DNA of 64,000 nucleotides. It comes from Syncephalis fuscata (taxonomy: Eukaryota > Zoopagomycota > Zoopagomycetes > Zoopagales > Piptocephalidaceae). Below the pieces are notes generated by a model, which saw only the letters and a program-made list of their open reading frames with translations, made no database searches and was not told where the DNA came from. Made by a program: the position numbers and the translations under genes. This document shows positions 58,550 through 64,000 of this stretch, in pieces; positions within the stretch are counted from its first letter, which is position 1, and every line of letters starts with the position of its first letter. The stretch covers positions 310,001-374,000 of the forward strand of contig JAHLTZ010000017.1 of the NCBI GenBank assembly GCA_025786725.1. The letters run 5' to 3'.

Positions 58550-60260
58550 TCAAGTTGTGCCAAGAAGACGAGCACAATACCATGTCTGTTCGCTTGTTGT
58601 ATCGCCATTGGGCTTTCGTTTGTTGCGTGCTGCAGCACCTGTGGCTGTAACTCGTCGAGCAAATTTCATTAACCAACTGTCAATTTGTGCCGATGCAATA
58701 GCAATATCTGCTAAATAGATACGCAGTTCATCGGCCTGCCATCGTGGCCGTATGTCAAATAGTGCACGTAATCTTGCAGCGGGATCTTGTGCCAATTCGT
58801 CAATAGGTAAATAATGAAGTAATTTTGGTTTAGTCAGTGCATTATTATCTGCGTTTTTATCGTCATCTGAAATACAAATGCCCTATTAACACAGTAATAT
58901 AAATCATATATTAATACGTGCATCCATTTGGTCATTATAGCTTACTTGAAGCATATCCAGCGATACTGTATACCCTTCAGGACTGATTCTGACCATACTT
59001 TAATAAATTCGTTTTCTTCATAGTGGATACCCTTTAAAGTAATAGTACATGGTATTAGTATTTGATAAGTAGCGAACTGATGTATATTATATAATTACCG
59101 TATGCTGTCGGAATATTTCATGGCCAATATATCGACACACCTTAGCAGCTACAAATACATGAGGCACATTATCAAGTAGCTTATTATAAACCAAAGCTGT
59201 ATGTGTCGCTGAAATTGAATCCAATGATTGTACTGTGGCAAATTTGCAAAAACAATGACGAATAATCATAATAGATAGTGTATAGCTATCTATATCACTC
59301 TTAGCATTAGATGGCATTAATAATGGTGCATTTTGTGCTTCTAATCCCATTAATGTAAAGCATTGTTGTGGTGTAACTGGTGTATTTTCCTCAATTATAA
59401 TACCTTCTGCAGCAAATGTTGTAAATATTGAAGCAAGTGTATGACAAACGTGTTCTGATGCAATTCTTCGATAGCCTTGATCTATAATTGAAATAGCTGA
59501 TTATTACTACTATTGCTGTATTGTTAACAGCTTACCTTCAAGCTGTACTATATCGTAATCTAATAATCCTTTTGCTAGTTCATCATCACTAGCTTGTATC
59601 TCCGAACGTAATTCATCCAAAGTTAGTGCTGCTGCCTAATTCAATTATTAATATAATATAGATTATACAATAAATTTATAAGTAAGCATACTTTGTTCAG
59701 CAATGAGACTCCATCCCAAACGGCGTTGACTCGACTCGTTAAATCGCGTAATCGAGCCGTATTGGGTCGTATTTGTCGTGCTTCTAAAAGATGTCCTAGT
59801 GCCGCCTGTATAGTTACTGGTTGTGGCGTCTTTTCTGTAACCTCCATACTATTATCAATACTAGTTGTATCGGTTGTATGGTTATTTTTCTCTTCAGTAT
59901 CGGCAAGTAATAGTGTATTGGACCATTCTACTCGTCGTAAAGCAAAAGTAACCGATGGCGTACATAGTACAGCTTCATCTTTTGGTCGACCTCTAATGAC
60001 CAACGGTACTTTCTCTTGACTTTTTACAAACCCTTTTAGTCAACTATAATATAGTATGTATTAAGACGTTTTACTTACTCGGTATCACTCGTCAGTGCTC
60101 GTTCTAACGTCTCGTCTAGTTCGAGTAGAGCGTACCCGTGATTCTCTAGATCTTCTGCGGCAATAGCAGTACCCGCATTACCAGCACGTTCTTCGTAGTC
60201 TGAGGCATAAGCAATACGGAGGTGCCGCGTGTCGGCAGTCCGTGTCAAATCATACGGCAT
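58550..60260 (-). CDS. DSCC1: Sister chromatid cohesion protein Dcc1
   Basis: Subunit of the Ctf18-RFC clamp loader, joined to Ctf8, needed for cohesion and replication. The start is ATG 60260 (MPYDLTRTADTRHLRIAY); an in-frame ATG at 60290 is possible. Landmarks in order: YALLELDETLERAL, LVIRGRPKDEAVLCTPSVTFALR, SNTLLLAD, LDELRSEIQASDDEL, CRYIGHEIFRQH, FIKVWSESVPEGYTVSLDMLQG, LPIDELAQDPAARLRALFDIRPRW and the C-terminal winged-helix part ending at 58550. These match animal Dcc1 along its whole length, including EVWQQSVPEG-type and LFS-x-RxxW blocks. Several introns of 50-80 nt. Divergent from the TBC1D20-like gene. Confidence 0.87.
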
Positions 60261-60439
60261 GATAGGTAGGGAATATAAATGAGAGAGCAAGAGAGAACGA
60301 AAGAAAAGAATGAATTCTAATCGATGAACTCTACTTTAATCTTAATACGTCTCTTTCTTTTTCTTTGTATTTGACCGACCGCTATCCTTCTGCTATTGCT
60401 GCTGGGTCGTTTGTTAACGTAAACATTGACGTTATTGTG

Positions 60440-62136
60440 ATGTCGCCTGCTAAACGAAAAGATGGTCTCCACGCTGAACGTATACATGAAATAAACGAAG
60501 CACTTGGTAGGCGTGACCTCGAACGACTACGAGAACTGGCCGTCACTGGACCAGGTTTTGTTAATAATGGCCTTCGCCGTCTTGTATGGTAACTACAATG
60601 GCTATATAATATATAACATACAATATTAGCTATTAAATAGTAAATATTGAATATTAGGCCTCTCTTATTATCACCCATTAATGATCAGCCAATTAATAAG
60701 GATCTATTTATGATGCACAAAAGTAAGTGCTTTTATTAAATAAAAAAGCTATTTAATTAGTCTATTATAATATTCTATTTGATGCATTAATAATTTAGAT
60801 AAATCGCTACCTCCACATCGAGATGCGCGACAAATAGAATTGGATGTCAATCGTAGTAGCAATTATTGCACTGCCGGTAAGATAAATTAGATGGTTAAAC
60901 AATGGTAGAATACAATTAGCCATATTATTAATAATATATAATTGTTAGCTACACGCCAAGGTGTAAAGCGTGGGAAGCGACATCAGTTAAATAAAGTAGC
61001 ACTTTACGTCTTAGAGTCGGATGCCAATCTTCACTATTACCAGGTAAATCATTTCTAGCCTATAATAATAATAATGATGATACGCTTAACTTGAATTATA
61101 AATCGGTAGGGATTTCATGATGTGTGCTCGGTATTTCTAAATGTACTTGGGGATTCGTCGGCCAAGGATGCAACGCTTACTGTGGCGCGTCATTATTTAA
61201 GATATCCTTGGCAATTCGTTGTATATTAGTTATAGCTTAACCTATCGTATTACAGATGCTATGGCTTCGAATTTAGAACCAGTCATGGATCAATTACAGC
61301 TACTCTATCCACTAATAGATTTCATTGATTCAGAGTTGGCCAAATTCCTTATAGCGTAAGTATTGATTCTACAAAAAGATTTATGGAAGTTTATTCAAAC
61401 TCTTATTTTCAGCTCCGAGACACCAGTTTATTTTGCCGTCGGCTGGGTTCTTTCCTGGTTTAGTCATCATGTGTCTCATTTAGATCAGGCAGCCCGTCTT
61501 TTCGACTTATTCATTTCGACAAATCCCATTATGCCGCTTTATGTGGCAGCTCAGGTATGACATACTTTTAACTTGGCAGCCATTGAATTACTTATTCTTC
61601 ATGGTAACGATAGGTCGTGGCCGCACAACGGGATGAATTACTGGCTGGCGAATGCGAATTTACTGTGGTGCATCACCGACTAAGCAATATGCCAACCAAA
61701 CTACTAACTAATGAGCTGCTAAACAAAGCAGTACTGCTTTATCAACAATTCCCTCTCAGTCATCTTCAACGTAAAGCAAACCATTTTCTAGATCCGCAGT
61801 AAGTCACAAAGCTGTATTAACGATTGCCATTTGTTTGTTAAGCTGATATAAATACATGTCTTACAATCAATAGATCGGCAGCAAGGCAATTTTTTATTAA
61901 AGATGCAGCCGATATTAAACAACATGAATTATCACCATCATTATCTTTTATACAAAATATTCAGGTAAGCATTTAATAGATCAGCTAATAATATAATATA
62001 AATATTAATACAATGTTTATTTCATTAGTCAATATCCAGCTCAAATCAGGTAATTGACCAACTAATCCAACTATCATCTATACTGATGTTTAAATTGGTC
62101 TCAAGTATTTGTTATTTTTATTTGCATTCTTACTAG
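60440..62136 (+). CDS. TBC1D20-like RabGAP
   Basis: GTPase-activating protein, probably for Rab1 or another early-secretory Rab (yeast relative Gyp8). The start is ATG 60440 (MSPAKRKDGLHAERIHEINEAL). Then GLRRLVWPLLL, the arginine finger region ELDVNRSSNYC, HYYQGFHDVCSVFLNVLGDSS (glutamine finger), DAMASNLEPVMDQLQLLYPLI, YFAVGWVLSWFSHHV, RLFDLFISTNPIMPLYVAAQV, a helical stretch and a hydrophobic C-terminus (ending near 62136) that may be a tail anchor. At least ten exons. The tail frame is uncertain: a one-base shift near 62125 would extend the hydrophobic end. Confidence 0.84.
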
Positions 62137-62985
62137 TATTGGTGGCGTTCCCTATAACTTACTTGTAAGTAGTTTAGTGCCAATAATAACGCCTATTTAT
62201 TTATTATTTAATCATCATATTATATACATCTTATTTTTACTATAGTAATACTAGCCATTAATTGACGTCACATCTACGTTATTATTTTGTTTAGCCTTAT
62301 TATGATGCCCCAATAATTATTTTTTTCTTACGGATTTATCTATTTTCTAACGGTAACAATGCAAATTCTCATTGTTCAAGGCACGATTATTAATTTAGTA
62401 ACATCATTGAATTTAAACATTTTAAAGTCCGATCATGGAATTCTTTAGCGCTTAATAAATTTATCGCTATTTTAATTTAATATAAATATTATCTCAGATT
62501 AAATTACTACATTGCCCAATTTGGAAATTCTATTTTTGGCACTTTTACAGGCTCTTTAGTATTACGTGAATTTCTTGTAAACCAAGATAGCTTAAAAATT
62601 ATCATTTGGTCCGATATGAAAACCACCCATGGTTTTAATAGCCAAGTCAATAAGTTGATGAGAACGATGCGGTCTTTATAATGCGTATGCTCTTTGCAAC
62701 TTTGCCTTGCTTTCCTAATATTCCTATCTACTTTTTTTCAACTCAAACCGTCTACCTATTGCTAGTCAACTATTATCCTGATAGCTATACAACTGCCTAA
62801 TACACTATCATCAGGATTATTGCTGTATTGTACTAGATACATACATATATATATATATATACATCTATATCGATAATCAAATCTGTTATTACACTTTATT
62901 TCGTATAATACATTGATCTCTTTTAATCCGTTGAACTAGATACTGCTGGGCTAGATCTGAATTATTTGCTTTTCATAAACTAATC
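62137..62985. other. Intergenic, AT-rich
   Basis: About 850 bp without a supported gene. Contains a TATATATATA run near 62847-62860. It probably holds the 3' region of the TBC1D20-like gene and the promoter of the following protease. Confidence 0.4.
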
Positions 62986-64000
62986 ATGCGACTTTTATCA
63001 ACTATTATCTCTACTCTTTCATTACTGGCGGTAATACAGACCAGTACGACAATTGGTGGTCCAGTGGGTCGTACAAGCTCAAGTAAGCAGTCGACTGCAT
63101 TACCACGCCTTTTGGCACGCGATACACCTATAGAAACCGTTATCAATGATCAGTCGACCGTTGTGGCCGAGCCCTATAATACATACGTTATCGAGTTTGA
63201 CGTGGACTCGGAAGTTTCTTCAAGCGACGCACTTAGTAATTTTCGTGGACAGCTCACTGCAGCCAATATCACCTACACTGAACGATATGTCTATAATACA
63301 GCACTGAAAGGCATTAGTTTGCAAACAACAAATGACCAATATCGTCAACTTAGTTCACTGGGCCTGGTCAAGAAAATCTGGCCTGTACATGTGGCAGTCA
63401 GTTCACCGGCTGTTGTTGTCGCCAATAGCCAAGTCAATCAACTAAGCCTGGTACATCAAATGACCGGTGTTACCAAAGTACAAACCAACCTTAAACTCAA
63501 TGGTAGCGGCATTAAGGTTGGCATTGTTGACTCTGGCGTTGATTATCGCCATCCAGCACTGGGCGGTTGTTTTGGTGCTGGGTGCCGTGTTGCCTACGGC
63601 TACGATTTCGTCGGCGATAAATTCGATGATACAAGCATTCCTGTGGCCGATAATGACCCTCTTGATACTTGCAGCGGACATGGCACTCATGTTGCCGGCA
63701 TTATTGGTGCCAACAGCGCAGTGGTAACAGGTGTTGCACCTAATGTTATTTTCGGTGCCTACCGTATTACTTCATGCAGTGGTCAAACATTTTCTGATAT
63801 CACTGTGGCCGGTATGGAACGTGCCTACGCCGATGGCATGGATATTATTAATCTATCGATGATCAGCGAGAATCCATGGCCCACATTTACAACGGCGCTT
63901 GCGGCCGAACGTATAACAGCTCTTGGTGTGCACGTAGTAGGTGCCGCCGGTAATAGCGGTTTACTTGGACTATGGCTAGAAAGTGCGCCAGGTGCAGCGC
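62986..64000 (+). CDS. Subtilisin-like protease, second paralogue (partial at window end)
   Basis: The start is ATG 62986 (MRLLSTIISTLSLLAVIQ), a signal peptide. A propeptide with I9-like layout follows (TYVIEFDVDSEVSSSDAL...), then GIVDSGVDYRHPALGG (Asp) and SGHGTHVAGIIGA (His), with the oxyanion Asn in VGAAGNSG near the window edge. The Ser motif lies beyond the window. Open in one frame without introns over 1 kb. Shares CFG(A/P)GCRVAYGYDFVGD with the minus-strand subtilisin at 55335-58141. The two are 4.8 kb apart, divergent in orientation, and separated by Dcc1 and the RabGAP. The end at 64000 is the edge of the window, not a stop. Confidence 0.9.
   Translation, partial: MRLLSTIISTLSLLAVIQTSTTIGGPVGRTSSSKQSTALPRLLARDTPIETVINDQSTVVAEPYNTYVIEFDVDSEVSSSDALSNFRGQLTAANITYTERYVYNTALKGISLQTTNDQYRQLSSLGLVKKIWPVHVAVSSPAVVVANSQVNQLSLVHQMTGVTKVQTNLKLNGSGIKVGIVDSGVDYRHPALGGCFGAGCRVAYGYDFVGDKFDDTSIPVADNDPLDTCSGHGTHVAGIIGANSAVVTGVAPNVIFGAYRITSCSGQTFSDITVAGMERAYADGMDIINLSMISENPWPTFTTALAAERITALGVHVVGAAGNSGLLGLWLESAPGAA

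Overview
This window is nuclear DNA of a compact, AT-rich fungal genome. The signs are short GT-AG introns (about 45-110 nt) in nearly every gene, an AspB/Cdc3-type septin, SRP9, NECAP, Dcc1, a fungal-style CCCH protein and closely packed genes on both strands. The gene set (TBC1D31-like protein, B12-linked MMAA GTPase, many 7TM and subtilisin paralogues) fits an early-diverging lineage. Zoopagomycota such as Syncephalis is my guess from style and not a demonstrated assignment. No rRNA, tRNA, CRISPR or intact transposon was recognised.

Layout. 0.5-3.9 kb: a 7TM-like receptor and a UDP-glycosyltransferase, both minus strand. 5.5-7.2 kb: first copy of a 1.69-kb duplicated block carrying a broken secreted-peptide gene. 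8.3-15.2 kb: ZC3H3-like CCCH protein, peroxisomal acyl-CoA oxidase, SET/LSMT-type methyltransferase. 15.2-20.9 kb: gene-poor, with a small Cys-rich secreted peptide (17964-18197) and degenerate dispersed repeats. 20.9-32 kb: M17 aminopeptidase, GATA-finger protein, septin, FMP25-like RCC1 protein. 32.4-37.5 kb: two more secreted-peptide genes. 37.7-48.8 kb: SLC41 Mg transporter, SRP9, TBC1D31-like protein, NECAP, MMAA. 49.7-53 kb: two 7TM proteins. 53.3-64 kb: Rho GTPase with a large insert, subtilisin, Dcc1, TBC1D20-like RabGAP, and a second subtilisin cut by the window edge.

The most unusual thing is at 32656-34515. Exon 1 encodes a signal peptide. It is followed by 21 tandem units of about 81 bp. 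Read on the minus strand, each unit has an intron end (AG), exactly three variable bases, and an intron start (GTAAGT-like). A smaller relative with five such units lies at 36219-36786, and its near-identical duplicate is at 5873-6434. If spliced as read, each unit adds one codon, the frame set by exon 1 stays open, and both genes end at a stop in a conserved position. This would be a chain of 3-nt microexons building a short secreted peptide, one codon per repeat. The intronless peptide at 17964 shares the signal peptide, 5' leader and an upstream element, but has a Cys-rich mature part.

Many conserved genes show single-base frame breaks, often in homopolymers, and one copy of the duplicated block differs from the other by twelve one-base deletions. 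The simplest explanation is residual indel error in the assembly, so broken frames here should not be read as pseudogenes without checking. Other genes are mostly housekeeping: lipid oxidation, septin cytoskeleton, endocytosis, cohesion, secretion and mitochondrial assembly.
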